A stretch of DNA of 64,000 nt, from contig NZ_JAGHQP010000006.1 of NCBI RefSeq assembly GCF_017744255.1, positions 80,282 through 144,281 of the forward strand, given 5' to 3'. The notes under the pieces were generated by a model. That model was given only the letters and a program-made list of their open reading frames with translations, was not told the origin of the DNA and did no database searches. Shown in pieces: positions 8,597-17,400 of this stretch (position 1 is its first letter; each line of letters opens with the position of its first letter). This DNA is from Brevundimonas sp. A19_0 (lineage in GTDB: Bacteria; Pseudomonadota; Alphaproteobacteria; Caulobacterales; Caulobacteraceae). Position numbers and translations under genes: made by a program.

Positions 8597-9478
8597 TCAG
8601 CGGCCCGCGGCGCCGAGGCGCTCGGCGAGCGGCCGCGGCAGGGTGTGCATGGACTCGGCGCGCAGCAGGGTGACGAAATGGTCGTCGTCGAGCAGTCGGC
8701 GCAGGGCGTTGACGACGAAGACCAGGCGGCTCTGGGTCAGGGCGGCCTTCTTGACGAGCAGTTTCTGCCGGTCCGCCTCCTTGCGGTAGGCCCGCACCAG
8801 GGCGTCGGCGGTCACGCGGACCCGCGGCCCGCCGCCTTCCCGGGCCCCGGAGCGTCCCGCCTTGCCGCTGGTCTTGCGCTGTTCGATGATCTTGCGGATG
8901 GCCAGCACCTGGTTGCCGGGCAAGGCCTTGCGCTCATAGGCCTCCGCCAGGGCCTCCTGGACCTCGCGGTCGCCGGCCCTGGCGATCTCCATGGCGACGG
9001 TATGGGGGATGACGCCGCGCTCGACGGCCGCGATCAACCGATCCTCGCCATTGTCGAGCAGGAAGCAGATCGCCCAGATGTATTCGGCGCTGAAGTCGGT
9101 CTTGGTCGCGATCTCCTGGGTCGAGTAGCCCCGGTCCTTAAGGGCCCCGATCTCCCGGACCAGCTCCAGCGGCCGATGCTGCCGCCGGGCGAGGTTCTCG
9201 ACCAGACTCATCACGAAGCAGTCCTCCGCGGAGGCCAGCGTGACCACGGCGGGGATCTCCGCCTGCCCCAGGGCCACGAAGGCCTCCAGCCGGCCCTGCC
9301 CGCAGATCAGGTCGTAGCCGCCGTCGGGACGGGCGCTGACGGTGATCGGTTTCTTCAGGCCGAGGTTGGCGATGCTGGTGACCAGTTCCTGGAATACCCG
9401 CTTGTTGCGCGAGCGCGGGTTCAACACGGTGATCGCCGCCACCGGGATGCTGCGGATCTCAGGCGCGGCGTCGGTCAT
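8597..9478 (-). CDS. ParB N-terminal-domain protein, second gene of recombinase operon
   Basis: The 293-residue protein has a ParB N-terminal domain (about residues 5-95), including ICGQGRLEAF (the GxxR-type nucleotide box) and the segment ENLARRQHRPLELVREI, followed by a helix-turn-helix (about 105-150, YSTQEIATKTDFSAEYIWAI). The C-terminal half is basic and helical. Its ATG at 9478 overlaps the TGA of the upstream recombinase gene as ATGA, and the RepB-like gene begins one base after its stop. The pairing of two different ParB-type proteins with one large serine recombinase points to a nucleoprotein complex acting on a common site. No parS-like sites were identified. Confidence 0.88.
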   Translation of the reverse strand: MTDAAPEIRSIPVAAITVLNPRSRNKRVFQELVTSIANLGLKKPITVSARPDGGYDLICGQGRLEAFVALGQAEIPAVVTLASAEDCFVMSLVENLARRQHRPLELVREIGALKDRGYSTQEIATKTDFSAEYIWAICFLLDNGEDRLIAAVERGVIPHTVAMEIARAGDREVQEALAEAYERKALPGNQVLAIRKIIEQRKTSGKAGRSGAREGGGPRVRVTADALVRAYRKEADRQKLLVKKAALTQSRLVFVVNALRRLLDDDHFVTLLRAESMHTLPRPLAERLGAAGR

Positions 9479-11040
9479 GCCGCCACGCGGATCGCGGCCC
9501 GCCGGGTGAGATCGAAGAAGGGCTCGAGGCCGTCGAAGCGGAAGGCGTCGAGGAAGACGCCGTTCGCCTCGCCCATGCGCACCTTGCCCATCGGCCCGAC
9601 GTCGAGCCAGGGCAGCAGGTAGTAATCCCGCACGTCGGCGTTGGCCGCGTCCATGCGCACGGCGATGGTGATATCCGGCTTGAGGCTGGAGTCCAGCCGG
9701 ACTTTCCAGCGCAGTCCGCCGGCGGAGGTCCGCGAACAGCGGATGACGGTGATGGAGACGCTGAACTCCTGGTTCACGGTGAGCAGGTCGGTGGCGGGAT
9801 CGACCACCACCGAGCCGCCCAGGCGCTCGATCTGGGCGATGGCGCCGGCGACCACCTCGGGGTGCAGCGCCCGTAGGACGCGGTTGGTTTCGAGGAACCG
9901 GTAGTCGCGGTCCGGCGAATAGCCGACCAGCGCATAAGCCCGCAGCAGCGTCCCGAAGCGCTGGCGGTAGGTCGAGCTCGACGGCATGTCCTCGACCTCG
10001 TCGATCAGCAGCCCGGACAGGCAGCCCTTCTCGCCGAGGAGCACCGTCAGCCGGTCCAGCAGCTGCTCGTCGGTGAACCGGCGCGTGCGGTCGGCGATGA
10101 TCCGCTGGGCGGCGGCGAAGAACTCGGGATCTACGATGCCGTCGAAGACGCCGTCCGCCCGCACCCACATGTCGGGCGCGTTGAGCACCCGCTTCTTCTT
10201 CAGCTTGAAGGAGACGCGGTTGTAGACGTTGTTGCCGATGTATTTCTCGTTGGTCAGGACCTGGTGCACGGTCCCGCGCGTCCACGGCCGGCCCAGGTCG
10301 GTCAGGACGCCCTCACCGTTGAGCAGGACGGCGATCTCGCGCTCGGAGCGCCGCTGCAGCACGAACATCCGGTAGATTCGCTGGACGACGTCGATCTCCT
10401 CCTGCGGGCCGGCGGTGAGGATGACGCGATCGGTCTGCAGGCTCTTGTGTTCGCCGCGATCGAGCAGGGCCTTGGGCCGGCGCTGCTCGTCGACGAGCTG
10501 ACGGCGCAGTCCGAATCCGGCCGGCCCGCCCTGGCGGTAGCCGAGGCTGATCAGACGACACTGGCCCGTGAACACCTTGGCCGACAGCTCGCGGCTGTAT
10601 TCGCCGGCCATGGCCCGCTTCATGCCCTTGATGATGGTGGCCGTCAGGCTGCCGTCGTTCTCGAACTGCTCGGCGCAATAGTGGATGCTGATCCCGGCCT
10701 CGCGGCACAGGTACTCGTAGTAGGCGCTCTCGTCGGCGTCCTGGAAGCGGCCCCAGCGGCTCACGTCGTAGACCAGGATGACCTTGTAGTCGGCGCGCCC
10801 CGCCTGGACGTCGGCGAGCAGTTGCTTGAGCGCCTCGCGGCCGTCGATCCGGAGGCCGCTCTTGCCTTGGTCGGCGTAGGTCCGGACGATCTCGAAGCCG
10901 CGCCGCTCGGCGTAGGCCTGGATGATGTCGGCCTGGTTCTCGGTCGAGTATTTCTGATGCTCGGTCGACATACGGACGTATTGCGCCGCGCGTACAGGGG
11001 CGCGGTCGGCGACGTTCGGATCGGACTCCCAACGGCTCAT
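9475..11040 (-). CDS. large serine recombinase
   Basis: The 521-residue protein has the resolvase/invertase catalytic domain at residues 15-165, with the nucleophile S25 in YVRMSTEHQ, the DQGKSGLRIDGR segment and the YDVSRWGRF box. A Recombinase domain (about 180-300, with KRAMAGEYSRELSAKV just before it) and a C-terminal region without an obvious zinc ribbon follow. Such enzymes cut and rejoin DNA through a phosphoserine link. The start at 11040 is chosen over 11079 because GGAGGGAG lies upstream. It heads an operon with two ParB-type genes and is divergent from a small HTH gene across 77 bp. It may be a second integrase, an inversion enzyme or a resolvase for the island; the tyrosine integrase at the guaA end is the more obvious integration enzyme. 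Confidence 0.92.
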   Translation of the reverse strand: MSRWESDPNVADRAPVRAAQYVRMSTEHQKYSTENQADIIQAYAERRGFEIVRTYADQGKSGLRIDGREALKQLLADVQAGRADYKVILVYDVSRWGRFQDADESAYYEYLCREAGISIHYCAEQFENDGSLTATIIKGMKRAMAGEYSRELSAKVFTGQCRLISLGYRQGGPAGFGLRRQLVDEQRRPKALLDRGEHKSLQTDRVILTAGPQEEIDVVQRIYRMFVLQRRSEREIAVLLNGEGVLTDLGRPWTRGTVHQVLTNEKYIGNNVYNRVSFKLKKKRVLNAPDMWVRADGVFDGIVDPEFFAAAQRIIADRTRRFTDEQLLDRLTVLLGEKGCLSGLLIDEVEDMPSSSTYRQRFGTLLRAYALVGYSPDRDYRFLETNRVLRALHPEVVAGAIAQIERLGGSVVVDPATDLLTVNQEFSVSITVIRCSRTSAGGLRWKVRLDSSLKPDITIAVRMDAANADVRDYYLLPWLDVGPMGKVRMGEANGVFLDAFRFDGLEPFFDLTRRAAIRVAA

Positions 11041-11117
11041 TAGGGGTTCTTCTCCCTCCAAACGTCTCACCTCCACCAAGCGGCGACGTCGCGACCAATA
11101 GGGGGGAGAGGCGCTGA

Positions 11118-11501
11118 ATGTCGCCTACGCAGAAGGACCGAAAAGTTCGGTCGGAATCCGGAAGAAGTCTTCTTCAGCGGCCAGTTCCGGAGCCGGAGCC
11201 GAGCTTCGCCGAGGCCATCGCCGACGCGCTTCGGCGCGAGTTCGGCGGCACGCCGGGCGCTGTGAAGAAGGTCGTTCGGCTGACCCGCGCCAACGAGCGC
11301 GCCGTCCGCAACTGGTTCGAAGCCAAGAACGCGCCGAGCGGCGAGAACCTGGTGATCCTGATGCGCCACTCCGACGAAGTCCTTGAGGCCGTCCTGCGGC
11401 TCGCCGACCGCCAGGACCTGGTCGCCGCGCGAAAGCTGTCAGCGGCCCGTGAGAAGCTTCAGGAGATGCTGGCGATGATCGACGACATCGAGACCGGATG
11501 A
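11118..11501 (+). CDS. small HTH DNA-binding protein, probable regulator of the recombinase operon
   Basis: The 127-residue protein has a central helix-turn-helix-like core at about residues 30-95 (VVRLTRANERAVRNWFEAKN, then GENLVILMRHSD), a pattern I associate with HTH proteins of mobile elements in alphaproteobacteria. A basic N-terminus and a C-terminal helix flank it. A GGAGAG ribosome site lies 7-8 bp before the ATG. Transcription is divergent from the serine recombinase operon with 77 bp between starts, the usual layout for a repressor controlling its own promoter and the neighbour's. The downstream gene is convergent. Regulation of the recombinase is inferred from layout only. Confidence 0.8.
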   Translation: MSPTQKDRKVRSESGRSLLQRPVPEPEPSFAEAIADALRREFGGTPGAVKKVVRLTRANERAVRNWFEAKNAPSGENLVILMRHSDEVLEAVLRLADRQDLVAARKLSAAREKLQEMLAMIDDIETG

Positions 11502-11557
11502 GGCGCCCGCTCGATCCTGAAGGGATGCCCGCCCGAACTGGCAGTCGGTAGACGCGT

Positions 11558-12919
11558 TCACGCCGCCGCAGTGAAACCGGGGTTCAGGCGGCGGAAAGCG
11601 TCGCCGTGGGGCGAGGCGAGTCGGTGATCCACACCGAGCAGGTCCAGATCGATCAATCGATGCACAGGCCCCCCGTGCAGGAGCCGCAGCACCTCGGACA
11701 GGGCGAGAGTGGCGGCCACCGCTCCGACGAACGGCGCGCCAACCGCCTTGCCGGCCAGGAGCGTCATGCCGCACCGATCGAGATCCCCATCGGTCAGGAG
11801 CTTCGTATAGGCCGGGCGGTCCTCGAGCGATTCAACCGCGCCCGCCGCTTTCCACATCTCGGCAGTGGGCCGCGCCCCCGGCAGGGTATGCAGCCGCATA
11901 GTGCGGTAGTCCCGGTGGCCCCGTCCCAGTCCCGCCTCCACGATCATGTCGAAGCCGACCTGATCGAGGGCCCGCCGGCCCGCCGCGTTGTCCAGCCCGC
12001 AGAGCGCGATCGCCGGCTCTCCGGGTTGACGGCTGAAGCCGGCGTCGAAGAACCGCTCCTGGATGGAGGTCTGGAACCCCCGCCGTTCAGCCCAGGCCGC
12101 CATGGCCCGCGTCTTCTTCTGCCCCACCATGGCCGCGTCCGTCAGGATCGAGGTGCTTTCGGTCGACGGCGTGATCGTATCGATGTCCTGGAGGACCAGC
12201 GAGACTTCGGCAGGGGACCGGTAGGGCAACAGACCGAGGCCCCACAGATAAGCCTGCCCCAAGTGTCCCAGGCCGATCAGCCAGAGCTGCGACGGCAGAT
12301 AGGTCAGGGGCGGTTCTTGGGAGTCGGTGGGCAGCCAATCCACATCAGCGCCCGGCCGCCACAGGGAGAGACCGACGATCCGGCGTCCTGCCGCCTCCAC
12401 GGCGCTGACATGCAGAAAGGCTTCGTTGACGGCGAGCGCCGCCGCCAGCATGCCGGCCAGCGGGTTCGCCGGTCCCGCCTCCGGCGTCTGGGAGGCATGC
12501 AGGGGCGCGATCCCGCCGCGCCAGCCGGCCGCCGCCGTGCGAATGCAAAACCCCTCACGACGCACTCCGCGCGGCCCGACCACGACGACCGGCGCGCCCG
12601 GAGCGCCATCTTCGACGCGACCGCCGAGAGACCGGACCGCTTCGGCCAAGGTGCAGCCGAGCGGCAGGGGCGCGGTCAGGGACGTCTCCAGCGCGCCGCT
12701 GACCGAAACGCCGCCGAGGAAGACGCGACGACCCAGTGCGACGAGCGTCAGCAGAGTCGCTTGGCTGATCGGATCGCTGGGCTCGTCGGGACGGAATTCG
12801 ACGGTGAGGCGAAAGCCCTGAAAGAGGGCCTCGGCTTCGGCGATGCTTTCGGCCGCACCGCTGTCGATCGCCTGTTTCACCAGACGGTGCAAAGACTCGG
12901 CGGGGACGTACTGGGTCAT
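11558..12919 (-). CDS. bilD: BIL-type E1-like ThiF enzyme (BilD)
   Basis: The 453-residue protein is a ThiF/E1-superfamily adenylyltransferase. An unrecognised N-terminal domain (1-205) is followed by the Rossmann core with the nucleotide loop IGLGHLGQ at about 215-222, the acidic LQDIDTITPSTES segment at about 243-255, and ALCGLDNAAGRR at about 305-316. A Cys in DRCGMTLLAGKAVGAPFVG (about residue 383) is a candidate thioester cysteine. E1 enzymes activate the C-terminus of a ubiquitin-like protein with ATP and pass it to an E2. It is the last gene of a Ubl-E2-JAB-E1 operon, the order described for BIL anti-phage systems. The ATG at 12919 is preferred to the GTG at 12922 because AGGAG, overlapping the bilC stop, lies seven bases upstream. 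Confidence 0.88.
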   Translation of the reverse strand: MTQYVPAESLHRLVKQAIDSGAAESIAEAEALFQGFRLTVEFRPDEPSDPISQATLLTLVALGRRVFLGGVSVSGALETSLTAPLPLGCTLAEAVRSLGGRVEDGAPGAPVVVVGPRGVRREGFCIRTAAAGWRGGIAPLHASQTPEAGPANPLAGMLAAALAVNEAFLHVSAVEAAGRRIVGLSLWRPGADVDWLPTDSQEPPLTYLPSQLWLIGLGHLGQAYLWGLGLLPYRSPAEVSLVLQDIDTITPSTESTSILTDAAMVGQKKTRAMAAWAERRGFQTSIQERFFDAGFSRQPGEPAIALCGLDNAAGRRALDQVGFDMIVEAGLGRGHRDYRTMRLHTLPGARPTAEMWKAAGAVESLEDRPAYTKLLTDGDLDRCGMTLLAGKAVGAPFVGAVAATLALSEVLRLLHGGPVHRLIDLDLLGVDHRLASPHGDAFRRLNPGFTAAA

Positions 12920-12928
12920 CACGCGCTC

Positions 12929-13447
12929 CTAGAGGCCGATGTGGAAGAAGGTGGAACGGGCTTCGGGGGCGACCGTCGCCCACCGCTTCGCCCCCAGATA
13001 CCGGTAGATGCCGATGTCGCGTCGGGGCTGGGGCGATGAGGCGAAACGCGGCAGGATCAGTGCGATATGTCCGGCCCGCGAGATCATCGGATGGTCGCGA
13101 TCGGAGGTGCTTTGCCCCGAACCGCCCGGATGAACATGAACGTCAGCGACCACCGACAGACCGCGGGCTTTGCACAGCCGCCAGAGTTCACCGAAATACC
13201 GGCCGTCAAATCGGACGATGCCGCTGTCGAGACAGTGGGGATCCAGGTCGTCGTAGAGGACGAAGTCGACGACGCGCCGCCGCCCGTCCACCTGACGACC
13301 GAGCAGGAAGGCGCCGCTTTCGCGGCTGCTGTTCCGGCCACGCTGCCGCAACGCCCGGCGCAGGCGTCCCCACAGGAACCAGGAACAGGACAGTTCATGC
13401 CGCGGCGCGAAGAGGCGGCGCATAGTCTCGGCAATGGAGAAGTTCAT
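12929..13447 (-). CDS. bilC: BIL-type JAB/JAMM deubiquitinase-like protease (BilC)
   Basis: The 172-residue protein is a JAB/MPN+ metalloprotease. E43 in [10 protein letters not shown] and the zinc-binding run [13 protein letters not shown] (H104, H106, S113, D116) supply the catalytic set ExnHxH...SxxD. Members of this family cut ubiquitin-like proteins from their targets or trim their C-termini before activation. The start at 13447 lies inside the preceding E2 gene (53 bp overlap) and gives the family's usual length; a longer N-terminus in the same frame is only antisense to E2 codons. Its stop overlaps the ribosome site of the E1 gene. In BIL systems this protein is BilC; the neighbours make that assignment firm. 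Confidence 0.88.
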   Translation of the reverse strand: MNFSIAETMRRLFAPRHELSCSWFLWGRLRRALRQRGRNSSRESGAFLLGRQVDGRRRVVDFVLYDDLDPHCLDSGIVRFDGRYFGELWRLCKARGLSVVADVHVHPGGSGQSTSDRDHPMISRAGHIALILPRFASSPQPRRDIGIYRYLGAKRWATVAPEARSTFFHIGL

Positions 13448-13877
13448 GGACGAGCTCCAGATACTGAACGACGCCGGTGGCCGGGCGCCAGATTTTCGAG
13501 GGCATCTCATGACGCCAGTTGTCGTGGCCGGCGAAGCTTTCGCGGTCACAGGGCAGGTACAGGGCGGTGCCGTTCTTCCAGTCCGTCCGGAACACAGCCG
13601 AGACGCGCCCTCCCTGCCCGCGGGGCCAAAGATCGAACGCAAGGATCTGGTCGCGTTCGATGTCCCAAGGCCCCCCCGTCGGCGCTGTCTGCGGGTAGCC
13701 TGAGCAGTTCAGCCGGAGCACGTACTCGCGTCCGTCCATGGCCGTCACGCCGATGAAGGCGTGCGGCCAGCGGACCTCGATCAACCGCCACCGCCCCTCG
13801 GCCTGGCCGAGGCGGAACGTGGCTCGCGCCACGTCCGCCTCGAACGCCCGTTGGTCCGGCCCGATCACCGCTCCCAT
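13395..13877 (-). CDS. bilB: BIL-type E2-like conjugating enzyme (BilB)
   Basis: The 160-residue protein has the size and pattern of bacterial E2-fold conjugating enzymes. The likely catalytic residue is C110 in [16 protein letters not shown], after a beta-rich N-terminal half containing [12 protein letters not shown], which matches the YPxxxP loop of E2 folds. An E2 takes the activated ubiquitin-like protein from E1 as a thioester and passes it to a target. The gene overlaps the ubiquitin-like gene before it by 13 bp and the JAB gene after it by 53 bp, so the operon is tightly coupled. Sequence similarity to eukaryotic E2 is too low to see directly; the call rests on the motif, length and gene order. 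Confidence 0.82.
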   Translation of the reverse strand: MGAVIGPDQRAFEADVARATFRLGQAEGRWRLIEVRWPHAFIGVTAMDGREYVLRLNCSGYPQTAPTGGPWDIERDQILAFDLWPRGQGGRVSAVFRTDWKNGTALYLPCDRESFAGHDNWRHEMPSKIWRPATGVVQYLELVHELLHCRDYAPPLRAAA

Positions 13878-14374
13878 CCGGGCGCGCCGTTGACCCGCTC
13901 GTCGGCGACGAGGTCGAAGGCGAGCGCGCAGGTCTTGCGGTTCGTCAGCGAGCCGATGTGGGTTCCCGGCGCCGGCCGCTCGTGCGTGCCCGAGATCTGG
14001 AGCACGTGTTCACCCGCCTCCTCGGCGGTCATGCCGAACTTGCGTTCCGCCGCCCACCGCTTGACGCGCGCCACCGTCGCGCCGGGGGCGAACTTCCGAT
14101 CGGCGGTTTCGCCGTTGAAGGTCACGCTGACCTCGACGTGGCGGCAGCGGTTCAGGTGGACCTTGAGCCCCTTGTCGCTGGCGCGCTCCTTGATCTTTGC
14201 CTCGTCGTCGAGCGGGTCGTCCTCGTCTTCGACGAACAGCAGGGCGTCCGGTCCGATCCCGTGCTTCTCGGCGAGCAGGGCCTTGAGGGTGGCGAAGGTG
14301 GCCTCGGCGTCGATCTCGAGGTGCTCGATCTCGCCGACCCCTTCGCCCTGGTAGAACAGATCGATGGTCTTCAT
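13865..14374 (-). CDS. bilA: ISG15-like protein with two ubiquitin-like domains (BilA)
   Basis: The 169-residue protein consists of two tandem beta-grasp domains. Residues 1-78 ([10 protein letters not shown]... ending in KVHLNRC) and 79-160 ([10 protein letters not shown]... ending in TCALAFDLV) each show two beta strands, a helix and further strands. This two-domain form is the hallmark of BilA, named for its likeness to ISG15. In described BIL systems the protein is attached to a phage tail component and impairs infectivity. The C-terminus here reads NGAPGWER, without a terminal Gly-Gly, so it either needs trimming or uses another tail. It is the first gene of the operon; a GGAG lies 9-11 bases before its ATG. 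Confidence 0.87.
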   Translation of the reverse strand: MKTIDLFYQGEGVGEIEHLEIDAEATFATLKALLAEKHGIGPDALLFVEDEDDPLDDEAKIKERASDKGLKVHLNRCRHVEVSVTFNGETADRKFAPGATVARVKRWAAERKFGMTAEEAGEHVLQISGTHERPAPGTHIGSLTNRKTCALAFDLVADERVNGAPGWER

Positions 14375-14378
14375 GGGT

Positions 14379-14403
14379 TCACACTCCGGGGATCGAGGTG
14401 TGA
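14379..14403. promoter_or_regulatory. inverted repeat just upstream of bilA, possible operator
   Basis: TCACAC at 14379-14384 and GTGTGA at 14398-14403 form 6-bp arms separated by 13 bases within 30 bp of the bilA start codon. The 106-bp gap between the UvrD fusion gene and bilA holds no other clear signal, and no sigma-70 promoter is obvious. Short arms make chance occurrence possible. Confidence 0.3.
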
Positions 14404-14480
14404 GGCCCTATTGCCCCGCTTTCGTCCCTTACCTCCCTGATCGGAGGCCGGGCGCGAATCCGGAAAGCCGAGGCGGCGAT

Positions 14481-17400
14481 CTAGCTCAGATCGAGCTTCC
14501 CTCGCGGCGTGGCGGCGCAGATGAAGAAATGGGGACAGCGCGGACAAGTGACCACGTCGGTCTCGATCGGAAAGTCCCCGGCGGCGATCCCCGCCAGCAT
14601 GGTTTCGCTCTTTGTCTTGCGGTTGCTGAGCTTGGTGGGCGAGATCGCGACCGGCTCAGCCGCCTCGTCGGTCAGGTGCAGCGCCTGGACGACAACGCCG
14701 GCGCCGAACTGAGCCTCGGCCGCCAACTGATAGAGCGTGTATTCGAGGCGATCGTATTCATCGCTTCGTTTGTGGCCGGTGCGGACCCGGCGAACAACGA
14801 CCGTACCGTCCGACAGTTCCGCCAACTCGTTCGGCTCGACCAGAACCCGACCGTTCGCGAAATCGATCGCCAGCGGTTCGGATTCGCGGAATCGGCGCCC
14901 CGCGCCGGCATTGACCAGGGCCGCGATCAAGCGGGTCGCCAGCCGTCGATAATCAGCGGCGAAGGCGTGATCGACGGGCCCGCGCACCGTCCATATGGCC
15001 GCAAAAGCCGCTTCCGCTTCAGCGAGCGTCGGGCTCGAGGTCCGCCGCGCGTCAGCCAACCAGCGAAGGAGTTCGTACAGACAATCGTGGGTGCGCGAGA
15101 AGGCGGTGGGTTTGCGCGCCCCGCCCAGACCGAGGACATGCGTATAGAAGAACCGTCGAGGACACTTCTCATAGGCTCCAAGCCGACTGTCGGTCAGCGT
15201 CCAGTCCTCGGGCCAGGTGACGCGGATCGACGACGGGCCTAGCGCCCCGCCCGGCGGGGGCGACACCGCGGGCCGGGCGACCTCTTGCACCAAGCCCTTG
15301 GGCAGCCAGTCCAGGTAAGGCGACGCCGACCGGTTGTTGCCGTTCGGCTGCCTGCGGGCGAGATAGAGCCGCAGATGTGTCCGCGCTCTGGAGAGGCCGA
15401 CGAAGAACAGGCACTGCTCCTCGTGCTCATGGGCCCGTTTCGCCTCGTCTGCGGGTGACAAGGCCTCCGTCCCCTCGATCATCCCGATCGGCGCCGGACA
15501 GCGTTGGCCGCGGTTGGAGGCCGGAAAGCTGGAGACTGTAAGACCTGGCAGATGGACGGCCTCGAACTCCAGACCCTTGCTGCCATGGACGGTCATAAGC
15601 CGGACCGCATTCAAGTGCAGCGCAGCCGCCGGCACCTGCCGAAGATCCCGCTCCTCAGCCAAGAGCACCAACTGGCGCACACGGTCGAGCGTCCGCTGAA
15701 TCGGCAGTCCGCCGCCGACCGGGCTCTGCTCGCGCACGAAGTTGAGGAACTGCCATATCGCGACCGCACGCATCCGTTGGGTGACGCTCATCGCGGCGCC
15801 CAGGCGACGGCCCAAGTCCGTTCGGTCGAGAATATAGGTGGAGAGAAACGCCCACGCAGACGTGTTGGTCGTCAAACCTGCCAAATCGGCCGCCAGCCGG
15901 GTGATCGCCTCACGGCCAGCCGGCGAAAGGCCGGTCGCGCCGGCCGCGTCGCCAAGGCCCGTCAGCGCCGGCCGGCCGGCCGCCCGAAGATGACGTGAGA
16001 CCACGGATACGTCCTGAAGGCTGAGGTCATACCGCGGCATGGCGCCGACGCGCACCAAGGCGTCGCCGAAGGGATCGATCGCCAGGCTGAGCAGCGCCAA
16101 CAGATCGCGCACATCTTCACGTTCGAAAAGGCTTCCAAGGTGAAGGACGGGGATATCGCGGGCTTCGAGCGCGGCGGCGATGTCATTGAGCCGATTGTTG
16201 GAGCGGCAAAGCACCGCTTGATCGCGCAGCGGCACGCCCGCAGCCTCGAGTTCTCGAATGCCGGCGGCGACGCCCGCAGCCTCGTCGTCGAGCGTCTCGA
16301 ACCGCCTCACTTCGGGATGGCTTGTCCCCTCACCCCGGTCCGCCTCCAGCGCCAAAGGCAACATGCCTGCCGAGGCGCCCATGCGCGGCGCAGTCGCGAC
16401 GAACGTCTGTACGATCTGCTCGGTGGAGCGGTAATTGACGCCGAGCTGATCGACGACAGCCTTTGGATAGTCTTCCCCGAAACGCGCCATGTTGGCCGAG
16501 GAGGCCCCTCGAAATCTGTAGATCGATTGCCGGGAGTCGCCCACCACCCAGAGACGCTCGCCGTCACCCGCCACGGCTTTCAGAAGACGCGCGCTGGCCC
16601 GGTTGACGTCCTGGTATTCATCTACGAGCACATGACGATGGCGCAGTTGAACCGCCATCCGCAGCGCCGTGTCTTCCTCCAGCAAACGGGCTGGGCGCAT
16701 GATCAGATCGCCGAAATCCACGCCTCCATGCTGGGTTTTGGCCGCCTCATAGAGATCGTAGATGTCGGCGATCTCCAGACATTTGGAAGCAGCCGTCTGG
16801 GCGGCCTCGTCGTCGCCGGCCGCCTCCCGCATCGCGGTCGCCAAGGCGCGATAGCGTGTCGGGTCCGCCATCTCGTCCTTGGCGCGCGAGATGGCCGCGA
16901 CCACATCGCGCAGCACCATCGCCGGGTCCCACAAGTTCCGATAGTGAACCAACGGCAGGGTCGGGAGGATCTCTTCGAGCAACGCGATTGCATCGCTTCG
17001 ATCAAACAGGGCCGGATCAGGAGACAAGCCTAGGCGATCGTGATGCCGCCGCAACAGGTCGAGCCCGAAGGCGTGAAAGGTGCCGATCCACAGACGCGGT
17101 GCAGCGTCCGGCATAGCCATCGTCAGGCGTTCGGAGAGTTCGCCCGCCGCACGGTTCGAAAACGTCAATATGAGCGTGGCTGCGGGATCGATGCCATCGG
17201 CCAGGAGCGACGTCACGCGTTTAACCAGTGTTCTCGTCTTGCCCGTGCCTGGCCCGGCCTGAAGTTGGAAGGGCGAGCCTCGGTGAGCCGCGGCCCGGTC
17301 CTGGGAGGGGTCAGGGCGCGGAACGTGGGTCGATGCCGGCGCCGCGTCCGCCGACTCGAATGGGGGAAGCAGAAGTGCGTCAAAGAGCTGCTGGCGAACC

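Noticed and set aside
11606..13039. 477-codon plus-strand open frame over bilD
   Set aside because: Antisense to the E1 gene; no recognisable domain.
11558..14374. CBASS operon with E1/E2 and JAB
   Set aside because: There is no CD-NTase or effector gene, E1 and E2 are separate proteins, and a two-domain ubiquitin-like gene is present, which fits BIL.
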